Shown piece after piece: positions 55,200 through 64,000 of a stretch of DNA of 64,000 bases. Position numbers and translations under genes: made by a program. The stretch lies in contig NZ_CP042326.1 in assembly GCF_007904085.1 (NCBI RefSeq), positions 744,001-808,000 on the forward strand, written 5' to 3'. The notes under the pieces were generated by a model. That model was given only the letters and a program-made list of their open reading frames with translations. It did not search any database and was not told where the DNA came from. Position 1 is the stretch's first letter. Every line of letters begins with the position of its first letter. The stretch comes from Euhalothece natronophila Z-M001. Its GTDB lineage: Bacteria > Cyanobacteriota > Cyanobacteriia > Cyanobacteriales > Rubidibacteraceae.

Positions 55200-56369
55200 T
55201 CAGGTGTTATAATTATTTGAGTTATATATTTTTTGTTTTTTAGCCAAGCCTTGCTTGTATAAGGTAATACTATGATGAGCAATACGAGACCAACTATAGT
55301 TTTGTGCTGTAGCATAAGCATTATCCCGTAGTTGTTTTAAGTAAGAAGAATCTGTAATTAGTTGCTTGATCGCGTTGATAATTGCGTGACTATCATAGGG
55401 AGGAACTAATAAACCATTTTCTCCATCTCTAATAATTTCTTTCGGTCCAGAAACATTAGTTGCAATGGGAGTTAAACCACAAGCCATTGCCTCAAGTAAT
55501 ACTAAACCTAATCCTTCAGAAAGAGACGGTAACAATTTAATTTGATGTCCTTGTAGCAGAGTGGGTAACGTATCATTAGAATAGTGAGGAATAACCTGAA
55601 CCCGATCGCGCACTGCCTCATCAAAATCTTGATGAACCTGTGCTGGAGAACAGCCTGTGCCAAGAAAACTTACCTGAACTTGAGGATAGCGTTTCAAAAT
55701 TGTATTTAAAGCGGGAACACCATAATTAATTCCTTTGCGAGGGATATAACTTCCTACTTGAACAATACTAATTTTTGACGGAGAAGATAGCGGGCTTGTC
55801 TCAAACTTTAAGCCTAAAAAAGATTCTGAGATTCCATTTGTCACAATATGAGTTTTTTCTCGTTTAATACTTAAATTTGTCACAGCATATTCTAAATCGT
55901 CGTGATTTAATAGAAAAACTAAATCTGCTCCTCGTAAGGAATTGGCTACTTCCCAAAGTCGAAATCCTCCATGATAGAACCTATATTTCCAACTTGAATG
56001 TTGCCTTCCTGTCTGCACTTCTTTGAGGAAAGCATGATGAACAGTATGTTCCAAACCATGACTTCGGGTAACTAAAAGGGGATGATTATTGTGTTGATAG
56101 GAACTTACTTTTCCCCAGAACCAAGCATCGCCAGTTGAAGCATCAATAATATCAATGGGAGTTGATAATTTGGATAAATAGTGAGCTAAAAAATAAGGAA
56201 AAATAACTGATTTAATTTTTCCTGATAAATAATGAGGTAAGTGATCAAAAGAATAGTAAAATACTTGATGTCCAAGTTTTTGATATTCTTGACCAAGCTG
56301 GAGGGTAGCACCAGGAGCACCAGTATTGGGATCTAGATGGTGATGAATCGTCAGTAATATTTTCATCAA
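55200..56369 (-). CDS. Family 4 (GT-B) glycosyltransferase
   Basis: A 389-residue GT-B enzyme: ILLTIHHHLDPNTGAPGATL at the start, VGSYIPRKGINYGVPALNTI and SEGLGLVLLEAMACGLTPIA (EX7E). The extreme N-terminus has two Met codons (MMK); the exact one is undecided. No membrane segment. EPS repeat-unit assembly is inferred from context. Confidence 0.88.
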   Translation of the reverse strand: MMKILLTIHHHLDPNTGAPGATLQLGQEYQKLGHQVFYYSFDHLPHYLSGKIKSVIFPYFLAHYLSKLSTPIDIIDASTGDAWFWGKVSSYQHNNHPLLVTRSHGLEHTVHHAFLKEVQTGRQHSSWKYRFYHGGFRLWEVANSLRGADLVFLLNHDDLEYAVTNLSIKREKTHIVTNGISESFLGLKFETSPLSSPSKISIVQVGSYIPRKGINYGVPALNTILKRYPQVQVSFLGTGCSPAQVHQDFDEAVRDRVQVIPHYSNDTLPTLLQGHQIKLLPSLSEGLGLVLLEAMACGLTPIATNVSGPKEIIRDGENGLLVPPYDSHAIINAIKQLITDSSYLKQLRDNAYATAQNYSWSRIAHHSITLYKQGLAKKQKIYNSNNYNT

Positions 56370-56406
56370 TGCAGTTGGGTTTTAATTGCAGGAAAGAAAT
56401 AATTAA

Positions 56407-56570
56407 TTATGGATAAATATCAGTTAAAACTTGTTGATAAAATTTAGGTACTTTTAAATAAGATTTATTAAAACTAAAATTTTCCATAAGAGAAGAATAT
56501 CCATTTTCACTAATTTGTTTTGCTTTTTGATAATTTTGGGCTAGCAAATCAATCGATTCAGCTAAGTTTC
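56407..56570 (-). pseudogene. GT4 glycosyltransferase C-terminal remnant
   Basis: In the gap between two GT4 genes the frame reads LAESIDLLAQNYQKAKQISE, then NGYSSLMENFSFNKSYLKV and KFYQQVLTDIYP, ending at TAA 56407. It resembles the last helices of GT4 enzymes (NGY..v.enFS....y..iY). A stop precedes it, and no N-terminal part is present. The other bases to 56657 show nothing recognisable. Confidence 0.55.
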
Positions 56571-56657
56571 AAGTATTAATGAATTAGTAGCTGAAAAAAA
56601 CAGCTTCTTATAACTGAATTCTGATTGCTATATATGATTGGAGATATTTGCCATTTT

Positions 56658-57887
56658 TTAGTAATTATTAAGAGCCATTCTATAAATTTCTAAATGCCTT
56701 CTTAGGAAAATATTAGGTGCAAATTTATTTTCAACATCTTTTCGCGCTTGTTCGGCCATGCTTTCTAAATTAGAACAAGTAAGAGCCTGATGAAGCGCTT
56801 GATTTAAAGATTCTTGATTAGCTGTTTCTACCAAAATACCATTACGCCCAGTTTTAATAATTTCTGGTACACCACCAGTGGAAAAACCAACAATCACACA
56901 AGAGGCAGCCATTGCTTCTAGAACTGTGAGACCAAAAACCTCTTCTAGAGAGCAAAAGAGCATAATATCTGCAGCGAGATAAGTTTGGGCAATTTCCTTG
57001 GAGTTTTCAATATAGCCTATTTCTTTAATTTCTAGCCCTTTTAAGGAGGCTCTTAGCTCATCATCACAATGACCAACTATTAACACTAGGGGAGAAAAGT
57101 GTCGACAGCTTTGTAACGCGGCTATAGCATATTTGGCTCCTTTACGAGGATCTGCTAAGTAATGTGCTGAAATTACGACCACCTTTCGATGTTCAGGAAT
57201 ATCTAGAGCAATTTGGGCTTCTCGTTTGGTGGTATGTAAAAAGGGATCTAAATCAATACTATTAGGGATAATGACAGGTGGAATTTTAAACGATAAAGAT
57301 AGACTAGCCTGTTGAGCTATCCAAGCACTGGGAAATATATATTGGATTTTAGCTTGTCGAGCTAGCCATCGCTTGATTTTATGGATTTCTTTGGAGTGAT
57401 CGCGCAACCGATTTTTCCACGTCTTTTGGGGTAACTGAGGACATTGATAACACTGGCTAGCAAATTTTTCACAACCTTGGGGATATAAGCAACCTCCTGT
57501 AAAAGCTGAACAGTCGTGTACTGTAAAAAAAGTAGGCTTGCGTTGAGAAGTTAGGGCTAAAGTAAGAGGAGAAATGTGTTTATATAAATCATGAAAATGA
57601 ATGATATCGTACTGATCAATAATATGGTTAAGGGTTAACCAGTATTCAGCCGGTAAGATTTCCCAAAGTCCAAACTTCTTGGTAGTCCTATGACTTAATT
57701 GACATAGTTTGCGTCTAAGGCCTTTTCCATACAGGCTTTTTTGAAAAGAGTGAGATTGCTGATCAAAAACGGCAATAAAGTGGTCTGTTGGATAGCCAGC
57801 TTTATTGAGCCAGATTGCCAAATCTTCAGCAACTTGGCTTGCCCCGCCTCCATTGCGATTTGCTTTACTGATTACTGCTATTTTCAT
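56658..57887 (-). CDS. Family 4 (GT-B) glycosyltransferase
   Basis: 409 residues from ATG 57887 (MKIAVISKANRNGGGASQVA), which is the natural start; the frame runs on to 57977 but that part overlaps the ABC transporter gene. Also visible are IIHFHDLYKHIS, a cysteine-rich insert GGCLYPQGCEKFASQCYQC found in a subgroup of GT4 enzymes, IIPNSIDLDPFL and EEVFGLTVLEAMAASCVIV. EPS assembly is inferred from context. Confidence 0.88.
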   Translation of the reverse strand: MKIAVISKANRNGGGASQVAEDLAIWLNKAGYPTDHFIAVFDQQSHSFQKSLYGKGLRRKLCQLSHRTTKKFGLWEILPAEYWLTLNHIIDQYDIIHFHDLYKHISPLTLALTSQRKPTFFTVHDCSAFTGGCLYPQGCEKFASQCYQCPQLPQKTWKNRLRDHSKEIHKIKRWLARQAKIQYIFPSAWIAQQASLSLSFKIPPVIIPNSIDLDPFLHTTKREAQIALDIPEHRKVVVISAHYLADPRKGAKYAIAALQSCRHFSPLVLIVGHCDDELRASLKGLEIKEIGYIENSKEIAQTYLAADIMLFCSLEEVFGLTVLEAMAASCVIVGFSTGGVPEIIKTGRNGILVETANQESLNQALHQALTCSNLESMAEQARKDVENKFAPNIFLRRHLEIYRMALNNY

Positions 57888-57943
57888 TGGCTTTCCTGAA
57901 CTATACCCTAAGATAATTCCACAGTTTTTGAAAGAGTCCTTGC

Positions 57944-59833
57944 TTAACCAAAGGACTGTACTTGATGATAAGACCAAAGCTTGCCTTGCCTTTGTAGCAA
58001 CTCTTCATAATTTCCCTGTTCCACAATTTGCCCTTGTTCAAGCACCACAACTTGATCCGCGTGCTTAATTGTAGAAAGCCGATGAGCAATTGTAATTACC
58101 GTGCGACCAGTGGAAAGTTTTTCTAAAGACTCTTGAATGAGTTTTTCAGTAATCGAATCTAAAGCGCTGGTGGCTTCATCTAAAATTAGAATTTCAGGGT
58201 CTCGAAGCAAAGCCCGAGCAATGGCAATCCGTTGTCGTTGTCCCCCAGAAAGTCGTATGCCGCGATCGCCTAATAAGGTATCTAGTTGTTGAGGAAGTTC
58301 TTGAATAAACTGGGTAGCATTTGCCAATCTTGCTACTTCCCAAATGGCACCATCGTCAATCTCATTCACGCCATAAGCAATGTTATATCGGATGGTCTTA
58401 TTAAAAAGAAAAGTATCCTGACTAACCACCGACATCTGACGGCGAAGAGAATTGATCTCAAAGTCTTGTAAATCCACGCCATCAATCAAAATCTGACCTT
58501 GTAGAGGATCGTAAAAACGCGGAATTAAATCAGCAAGGGTTGTTTTTCCCGCACCAGATGCGCCAACTAAAGCAGTCGTTTTCCCTTTTGGAATCAAGAG
58601 ATTAATATTACGTAAAACGGGTTCTGTTTTGGTATAACCAAACTCGACACCAATAAATTCAATACCTTGTTGAAGCCCTTTAAATTGAAGGTAGCCATTT
58701 TTTTGATCACTTTTATTGGTACTTTTTAGTAGCTGTTTAATGTTGTCAATAGATCCTTGAAATTGGCTTAAAGCTCCCCGTGAGTTGTTAACCTCTGAGA
58801 CTAACGGCATCATCCGAAAAAGCACAAACATAAAGGTTAACAAAGAAGCAGCTCGTAAGTCACCATCAACAATAAGTATGTTAAAGGCAACCACTACCAT
58901 GCCTACTAAAATGGAGCTTGAGATCGCCTCAGCTAGGGGTTTAATCGAATTAGATACCAAAAACAGGGGATAATGTACCTTAATAACTTCTTGGCTCGCT
59001 TGGTAAAAGCGTCGCTCTTCAAACCCTTGATTAGCAGAAGCCCTAATGGTACGAATCCCATTAATAAATTCTATGATCACTGAAGTTAAGTTACCCTTAG
59101 CTTTAGGTAAAGCAAAACTTGCTTCTCGAACTCTAGCAATTAAGTTAGAAAGTCCCACTGAGAGTAAGGCAAATAGCATCAGGGCAATAATGGTTAATTG
59201 CCAAGAAAGCCAAAACATAGAAATAATATAGGCAATTAAGGTTGACCCCCGAGTCATTAAATGTGAAATCACACCAAAAGCATGCTGAAGTTGATCTACT
59301 TCACTGGTAATACTATTAATTAATTCTCCAGATCGCGTTTTGGCATAGTAGCTTAAGCTAAGGTCTTGTAGCTGATTAAATAGACGTTTGCGAATACTAT
59401 CAGCTAAATAGAGTTGAGAAAGCTGGGAATAAAATTGTCCAAAATAGTTGAGAAGGGAGCGTAACCAAACTGCCAGTAAAATTAAAGCCCCTAAACGGTA
59501 AATTCTCACTTGGGCAGAAGCAGTAGTGGCTAGAACCCAGACATCAAGCCAGCGAATACCTGTTTCAATTGGGGGCTCATTAGGGCTAGTTAATCCCTGT
59601 AAAAAAGAGGCAATTAACCCCACAGTGGCTCCCTCAAAAAAAGCACTCAATAATGTCAGCGCGATCGCGCCGAAAGCAATTTTGGGAAAATACTTAAATT
59701 CTCGCAGGATTAAAAAGTTTTCTTGCCAAAAGTGAGTAGCCAGAATCCAACGACGAGAGAAATTACCCAAGCGAGAAGTAATGATCTTTGCTTTTAATAT
59801 CAAGTTAACGCCTCCTCTAAAGAATTGGGACAA
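57944..59833 (-). CDS. ABC exporter, fused membrane and ATPase domains
   Basis: A 629-residue half-transporter (MsbA/HlyB type): an N-terminal region of six membrane segments (about residues 50-350) and an ATPase with Walker A VGASGAGKTTLAD, signature LSGGQRQRIAIARAL and Walker B ILILDEATSALDS. It works as a homodimer. In this position it may export a lipid-linked sugar unit or polymer; a flippase role in place of Wzx, which I do not see in the window, is inferred. Its start overlaps the HepC-like gene by 34 bp. Confidence 0.9.
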   Translation of the reverse strand: MSQFFRGGVNLILKAKIITSRLGNFSRRWILATHFWQENFLILREFKYFPKIAFGAIALTLLSAFFEGATVGLIASFLQGLTSPNEPPIETGIRWLDVWVLATTASAQVRIYRLGALILLAVWLRSLLNYFGQFYSQLSQLYLADSIRKRLFNQLQDLSLSYYAKTRSGELINSITSEVDQLQHAFGVISHLMTRGSTLIAYIISMFWLSWQLTIIALMLFALLSVGLSNLIARVREASFALPKAKGNLTSVIIEFINGIRTIRASANQGFEERRFYQASQEVIKVHYPLFLVSNSIKPLAEAISSSILVGMVVVAFNILIVDGDLRAASLLTFMFVLFRMMPLVSEVNNSRGALSQFQGSIDNIKQLLKSTNKSDQKNGYLQFKGLQQGIEFIGVEFGYTKTEPVLRNINLLIPKGKTTALVGASGAGKTTLADLIPRFYDPLQGQILIDGVDLQDFEINSLRRQMSVVSQDTFLFNKTIRYNIAYGVNEIDDGAIWEVARLANATQFIQELPQQLDTLLGDRGIRLSGGQRQRIAIARALLRDPEILILDEATSALDSITEKLIQESLEKLSTGRTVITIAHRLSTIKHADQVVVLEQGQIVEQGNYEELLQRQGKLWSYHQVQSFG

Positions 59834-60465
59834 CTTCCCATTAATTTCATGTCTCCTTTAATGACATTCCAAAATTGTGGCAAATTAGCTAAACCAGTTT
59901 TTTCTAACCAGAAATCTAATCCTTTTCTGCCAGTAGAAAGAGTTGCTTTTTGAAATAACAGCCCTCTCTCATTGACACACCATTGTTGGGTTAACCCAAA
60001 ATTACCAGTAAATACTTTCAACAAGATTATGAGTAGTAATAAACAAGGAGCCATTAAGAAAAATAAATTCACAGCCAATAACCAATTAAAAGCCCGATTG
60101 ACTCCGAAATGAGGTTGATTTTTTTGCTTAGTAGAAGGAATGCGTATCCAGACTTCCTTCTTAGTTGATCGCGCGATCGCCGCCCAGATTAAAATTGCCC
60201 TTTTTCCTAAGTTAGCATCTAAATAAATTTTCTTAACTGCAGAACATTGCAAACAGTTACGCAACCAAGTCTCATTACTCAATGCTGGTAACATTAAATT
60301 CTCTTCTCTTGCTGATTTGACCCAAAGCTGTTTCCCTCGCCATCGTAAATAACAACAACCCCAAGCTAATTCCCCATTCTTTTGATCGAAAGTTGCCTCA
60401 GAAGGATTTGTCGGTACGGTGACAACCATTGACGTTTTGAGTAAGATTGATGAAGAAAATGTCAT
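59800..60465 (-). CDS. HepC-like/sugar transferase-related protein
   Basis: A 221-residue protein. The N-terminal 110 residues are a soluble domain (LAWGCCYLRWRGKQLWVKSA) found in cyanobacterial HepC-like proteins. A hydrophobic hairpin (LLAVNLFFLMAPCLLLLIIL) follows, then the sugar-transferase end KTGLANLPQFWNVIKGDMKL. In true transferases this reads TSLDELPQ; here the catalytic-region Asp-Glu is Ala-Asn, and the KFRSM block is missing. It may therefore be a non-catalytic or altered member. Between the Wzc-like and ABC genes. Confidence 0.65.
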   Translation of the reverse strand: MTFSSSILLKTSMVVTVPTNPSEATFDQKNGELAWGCCYLRWRGKQLWVKSAREENLMLPALSNETWLRNCLQCSAVKKIYLDANLGKRAILIWAAIARSTKKEVWIRIPSTKQKNQPHFGVNRAFNWLLAVNLFFLMAPCLLLLIILLKVFTGNFGLTQQWCVNERGLLFQKATLSTGRKGLDFWLEKTGLANLPQFWNVIKGDMKLMGSCPNSLEEALT

Positions 60466-60544
60466 GAATAAAAATCCTCACATTAGAAATACATTGAAAA
60501 TGAAGACACCTCGTTAATCATTAGTCCTCGGTGGCAAATTGCAA

Positions 60545-62743
60545 TTAACTAGATTCGGAAAAAGAGGTGGATAAATCAGCACTGGTCAACATAGGAGTTG
60601 AATAAGCCCGAGAATTCTGATCTTCCCCACCATTGGCAATCACCCCAATTAAGTTGAAATTTCCAAGAAGAGTAATTGCTCTTTGTAATTCCATTTGATT
60701 AATTTTGGCAATACGACTTACTAAGATCGTGGCTTCTGTACTCGCGGCTACTGGAATCGCATCTGCAATTCCTAATACTGCAGGAACATCCACTAAAATT
60801 AAGTCATAAACTTGTTCATATCGTTTAATCAACTGTTTCATTCTTGGAGAACTCAAGAACTTCACCGGATCATCAATACCAGATCCTGCCGTCAACACAT
60901 CAATATGAGAATCCACAACAGTAACTCTCTGAATAAGAGGTAACTCTACTTCTCCCTTGAGAAAGTCATTTAAGCCCTGTTCATTGGAGAGTTCTAGAAT
61001 TTCATGGAGTAATGGTTCTCTGAAATTACTATCAATGACTAAAACTCGTTGATGTAGGCGTGATGCGCTTAGGGCTAAACCAATGGTTAAGGTAGATTTT
61101 CCCTCTTTCATCAAAGCAGAAGTGACTGTAATTGATTTTGGTCGAGGGGAACCACTGAGTAAATAAATGTTTTGATTAATGACATCTAACGCCTCCCGAA
61201 AAGGTTGCCATTGGAAAATGGCTGGATTAAATTTGTTAGGGGAATGGAGAGATAAATTCAGAGAAAATTCATGCCTTGAAGAAGGCTTCCACTTTGGAAC
61301 TACGCCGAGTAAAGGAAATAAAGCATTCTGTTGTAATTGTTCTGAAGAATAAATGGCATTATCTAAGAGTTCTCGTAGAGCGACTACAATCCCACTTAGA
61401 AATAAGGCAGCAACCCCTGCTAATAATAAACTTTCTTGTTGCGTTGGTCCCACGGGGCTTCCTGTTAATGGCGCTTCTACTACCTCCCAATTAAAACCAC
61501 CGCGGTTAAGTTCAATCCCTAGCTCTTGTCGAGCCGTTAAAAGTTGTTGTAACGTGGCACGTTGCACTTCTATTTCTTGTTGTAGTCTGTCATGCTCCTC
61601 CAATAGAGTAGGAAATTGAGCTAACTGCGAGCGTAACTGATCTTCTGCTTGGCTTAGCTGTTCTTGTTGAGCTGATAAGTTAGCTAGTTCTCCTTCTAGT
61701 AAGACTAGATCGCCAATTAAGCCTAACTCAGTTCCCCCAAGTTGTTCGGCAGGATTAATCCCTGTGTTAGAAGTGAGTAATCTTGCTTTTTCTGCTTCTA
61801 ACTGTTTGGAGAGTTCTTCTTCTTTTTCTAATAAGACTTGCACGGTAGGATTATTATCAGTAAAGCGAGTACGCTCTTCAATTAAGTCTTCTCGATTGGC
61901 TTGAATTTGATCGAGTAATCGTTGATAAAGGGTTGATTCACTTAAACGGGCTGCATTAATCGCCTCAGTTGTAGAACGTCCTACCTGTCCTTGGAGAATA
62001 TTATAGCGAGCTAATGTTCCTTGATAAGTTGCTCTGACTTGTTCTTGATTTTCTTCAATTGCATCGAGTCGAGCGGATAAAGCCTGTGCTGTTTGTTCAG
62101 GAGCAATTAAGTTATTTTGTTGACGAAATGCTTTTAAGTTATCCTCCATTTCCCTTAAGTTTTCTCGCGTGATCGTAATCTGCTCATTCGTAAAACTAAG
62201 CCCTTGCGTTAACCGTTGCTCTTGTTGTTCTAAGTTATACTCTTGATACACTTCTAACATTACTGCCAAAACGTCTTGGGTTTTTATGGGATCATCATCG
62301 ATATATTCGGCTTGAAATAACTTAGTAACCTCATTATCTTCTTCCACTCGTTCTAGTGCTAAACTATTGCGAATACTAGAGATAGTTAAATCAGGATAAT
62401 CATCTTGTAAACGTTCAACTGCTTCTTGTAATAATCCCGAACTTCGCATCAAATTAAGTTGTGTATAGTAATCAACTTCAAGAGTATTTTCGGTTAAATT
62501 AGAAAATTCTCTTTGATTGGGATCAATTTGATAGTTGGGTTCTACTAAAATTTTGATACTGCTTTGATAAGTTGGTTTTCTTTGCAATGCTAACCATCCA
62601 GATGCAGAAAATATAATTAAAAATGTAACAACAAACCAGTAACGTCTCCGCCAAAACATTCCAAAGACTTGACCGTAACCAAAATCATCACGTTCTGAAT
62701 AGTAGTTATTTGTGTCTGTTTTTGAAGTCATCATAGTTTTCAA
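60545..62743 (-). CDS. Wzc-like chain-length/tyrosine-kinase-type protein
   Basis: A 732-residue protein with an N-terminal Wzz domain flanked by membrane segments (YWFVVTFLIIFSASGWLAL; SLLLAGVAALFLSGIVVAL), a long periplasmic coiled coil (residues about 170-440) and a cytosolic BY-kinase domain. Walker A is MKEGKSTLTIGLALS, Walker A' is VLVIDSNFREP and Walker B is YDLILVDVPAVLG. The usual A' motif is DxDxR; here the second Asp is Asn. The C-terminus is Ser-rich with hardly any Tyr, unlike a normal autophosphorylation tail. It likely controls EPS length and export. Confidence 0.87.
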   Translation of the reverse strand: MKTMMTSKTDTNNYYSERDDFGYGQVFGMFWRRRYWFVVTFLIIFSASGWLALQRKPTYQSSIKILVEPNYQIDPNQREFSNLTENTLEVDYYTQLNLMRSSGLLQEAVERLQDDYPDLTISSIRNSLALERVEEDNEVTKLFQAEYIDDDPIKTQDVLAVMLEVYQEYNLEQQEQRLTQGLSFTNEQITITRENLREMEDNLKAFRQQNNLIAPEQTAQALSARLDAIEENQEQVRATYQGTLARYNILQGQVGRSTTEAINAARLSESTLYQRLLDQIQANREDLIEERTRFTDNNPTVQVLLEKEEELSKQLEAEKARLLTSNTGINPAEQLGGTELGLIGDLVLLEGELANLSAQQEQLSQAEDQLRSQLAQFPTLLEEHDRLQQEIEVQRATLQQLLTARQELGIELNRGGFNWEVVEAPLTGSPVGPTQQESLLLAGVAALFLSGIVVALRELLDNAIYSSEQLQQNALFPLLGVVPKWKPSSRHEFSLNLSLHSPNKFNPAIFQWQPFREALDVINQNIYLLSGSPRPKSITVTSALMKEGKSTLTIGLALSASRLHQRVLVIDSNFREPLLHEILELSNEQGLNDFLKGEVELPLIQRVTVVDSHIDVLTAGSGIDDPVKFLSSPRMKQLIKRYEQVYDLILVDVPAVLGIADAIPVAASTEATILVSRIAKINQMELQRAITLLGNFNLIGVIANGGEDQNSRAYSTPMLTSADLSTSFSESS

Positions 62744-62783
62744 TTAAGTGATAGCTAGTTAGATTAAGTGTTTATTGTTAATA

Positions 62784-63914
62784 TTAAACAAGTTTTATTT
62801 GATTTAAATTCAATTTTAATTTTTCATTAAGATTCATTTGAGCCTCTAAAATTTTCATAATTTTTTCAAAAAATACTTTTTCTGAAAAGTTGCTTAGAGC
62901 ATGTTCTCTAATGTTTTGATAATCCCAAGAATGGGATGCAGCTTGGCAAAGTGCTTTATATAAAGCATCAGGGGTTTGTTGCTTAAATAGAAGACCTGTA
63001 TATTCATGAATTTGTGTATCTAAAATGCCACCAGCACCATAAGCAATAACAGGAGTTCCACTTAAGTTTGCTTCAATGGGAACTAAGCCATAATCTTCTA
63101 GCGCTGCCACAATGACTCCTTGTGCCTTTGACATGAAAAATTTTCGTAATTCATCATTGACAAACCCTAAAAATTTAATATTGTCTAAGGCTTTTTTCTC
63201 TAAATAAGCTCGCTCAGGTCCATCGCCAATTATGAGCAATGGCCATCCTAACCAATTAAAAGTCTCAACGATAATGTCAATGCGTTTATAACTAATTAAT
63301 CGAGAAGAGACTAAATAGTATGGTTCTTTTTGATCAGAAAATATAAAGTTATTGGTATCAACTGGATAATTAACAACCAATGCATCGCGCTTGTAAATAT
63401 TTTGAATACGTTTAGCCACAGTCGTTGAATTGGCAATATAAATATTCGGTTCTTGTGCATAGCGAAAGTCTTGTTGTTTAAGAGTGTTAAAAATTGAATT
63501 TAAAAGGGGAGCAAAAGAACGGTAATTGTGATACTCTTGCAAATAAAATTGTGTATTCCAAATAAAGCGAGTTACATTGTGACAAAAGCAAACATGAATT
63601 GCATCTTCTCTTTTTTTTACTGCCTTGGCGAAACTCGAAGTGCTACTAATAATTAAGTCATATTGCCTTAAATCAAGGCTTCTAAAAGCAGGAAAATATA
63701 AAGGAGCAAATAAACGAAAATATCGCTTAGAAAAGGGGACAGTTTGTAAAAACGTTGTGTAAATCTTTCGCTCATTTAAAGAAATTGTCTGCTTTGGGTC
63801 ATAAACAGAGGTAAAAATATCCGCTTGGGGAAAGTATCGACACAACAGTTCAAAGACGCGTTCTGCGCCCCCCCGTTGTGTGAGGTAATCATGGACTAAC
63901 GCGATTTTTAGCAT
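62784..63914 (-). CDS. Family 4 (GT-B) glycosyltransferase
   Basis: A 376-residue GT-B enzyme: ALVHDYLTQRGGAERVFELL, ADIFTSVYDP, VCFCHNVTRFIWN and the EX7E-type EDYGLVPIEANLSGTPVIA. This subset includes mannosyl- and rhamnosyltransferases of O-antigen loci (WbaZ-like). It is the first complete gene of the EPS unit on this side, 40 bp before the wzc-like gene. Confidence 0.88.
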   Translation of the reverse strand: MLKIALVHDYLTQRGGAERVFELLCRYFPQADIFTSVYDPKQTISLNERKIYTTFLQTVPFSKRYFRLFAPLYFPAFRSLDLRQYDLIISSTSSFAKAVKKREDAIHVCFCHNVTRFIWNTQFYLQEYHNYRSFAPLLNSIFNTLKQQDFRYAQEPNIYIANSTTVAKRIQNIYKRDALVVNYPVDTNNFIFSDQKEPYYLVSSRLISYKRIDIIVETFNWLGWPLLIIGDGPERAYLEKKALDNIKFLGFVNDELRKFFMSKAQGVIVAALEDYGLVPIEANLSGTPVIAYGAGGILDTQIHEYTGLLFKQQTPDALYKALCQAASHSWDYQNIREHALSNFSEKVFFEKIMKILEAQMNLNEKLKLNLNQIKLV

Positions 63915-63933
63915 AGTTATTTCCGATTGATAA

Positions 63934-64000
63934 TTAAGTTAAAACTTTCTCTAAAACAGCATTGAAATTGTTCAGAGATTGCGTTAAAGAAAACTTTTGT
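63934..64000 (-). CDS. 3' end of a gene continuing beyond the window
   Basis: Open frame from the window edge reading QKFSLTQSLNNFNAVLEKVL and ending at TAA 63934-63936. The pattern resembles the last helix of GT4 glycosyltransferases, but 21 codons are too few to be sure. Confidence 0.4.
   Translation of the reverse strand, partial: QKFSLTQSLNNFNAVLEKVLT

Noticed and set aside
57901-58089. Small minus-strand gene of 62 codons over the end of the ABC transporter gene
   Set aside because: It is a frame shadow inside and past the ABC transporter 3' end without a ribosome binding site or homology.

Overview
The window is chromosomal DNA from a cyanobacterium. Allophycocyanin genes apcA, apcB and apcC (11999-13433), the small NDH-1 subunits NdhS and NdhO, the sulfolipid genes sqdX and sqdB, a J-domain/TPR protein and the octamer GCGATCGC (HIP1, often extended to GCGCGATCGCGC) scattered over most of the window all point that way. 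A ProV/ProW/ProX glycine-betaine-type importer is compatible with a halophilic or halotolerant unicellular lineage such as Halothece/Dactylococcopsis; the genus is my inference. No rRNA, tRNA or CRISPR array was seen.

Layout. 0-33.4 kb is mostly housekeeping: DUF3155, an SDR, proV-proW, ilvC, a COG0523 GTPase, a detached proX, cysS, apcABC, sqdX, a trpD2-like gene with a LysR regulator, a group 2 sigma factor, a J-domain protein, rsmG, sqdB, a broken brnT with intact brnA, a DUF3067/HAS-barrel/ndhS cluster, msrA, an LpxB-like protein, a phosphopantetheinyl transferase, metK, purB and ndhO. This part carries several small dispersed elements: a pair of 126-bp MITE-like repeats at 4548 and 9916, a different MITE-like element over the cysS stop codon, and six copies of a heptamer-based (STRR-type) repeat.

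33.6-64 kb is one long exopolysaccharide (EPS) locus, almost all on the minus strand. It holds a sugar transferase, about a dozen glycosyltransferases (GT2, GT4, GT17), a Wzy-like membrane protein, a polysaccharide pyruvyl transferase, an ABC exporter, a HepC-like protein and a Wzc-like chain-length/ATPase protein. The products would work together to assemble a polymer on a lipid carrier at the inner membrane, polymerise it and export it.

The EPS locus is heavily eroded. An IS4-family element (1286 bp, 9-bp target duplication) splits a GT2 gene. An IS630-family element (1117 bp, TA duplication) splits the 3' end of a HAD-type gene, which also carries a frameshift at an A8 tract. A second GT2 gene is frameshifted at an A12 tract. 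Several glycosyltransferase, acyltransferase and pyruvyltransferase fragments lie between intact genes. A stretch of about 15 kb (43.3-58.3 kb) appears to lack HIP1 altogether, which suggests acquired DNA. Inside it are three tandem, mosaic paralogs of unknown function that match the C-terminal domain of the neighbouring HAD-type protein but stand alone; these are the best candidate here for something undescribed.
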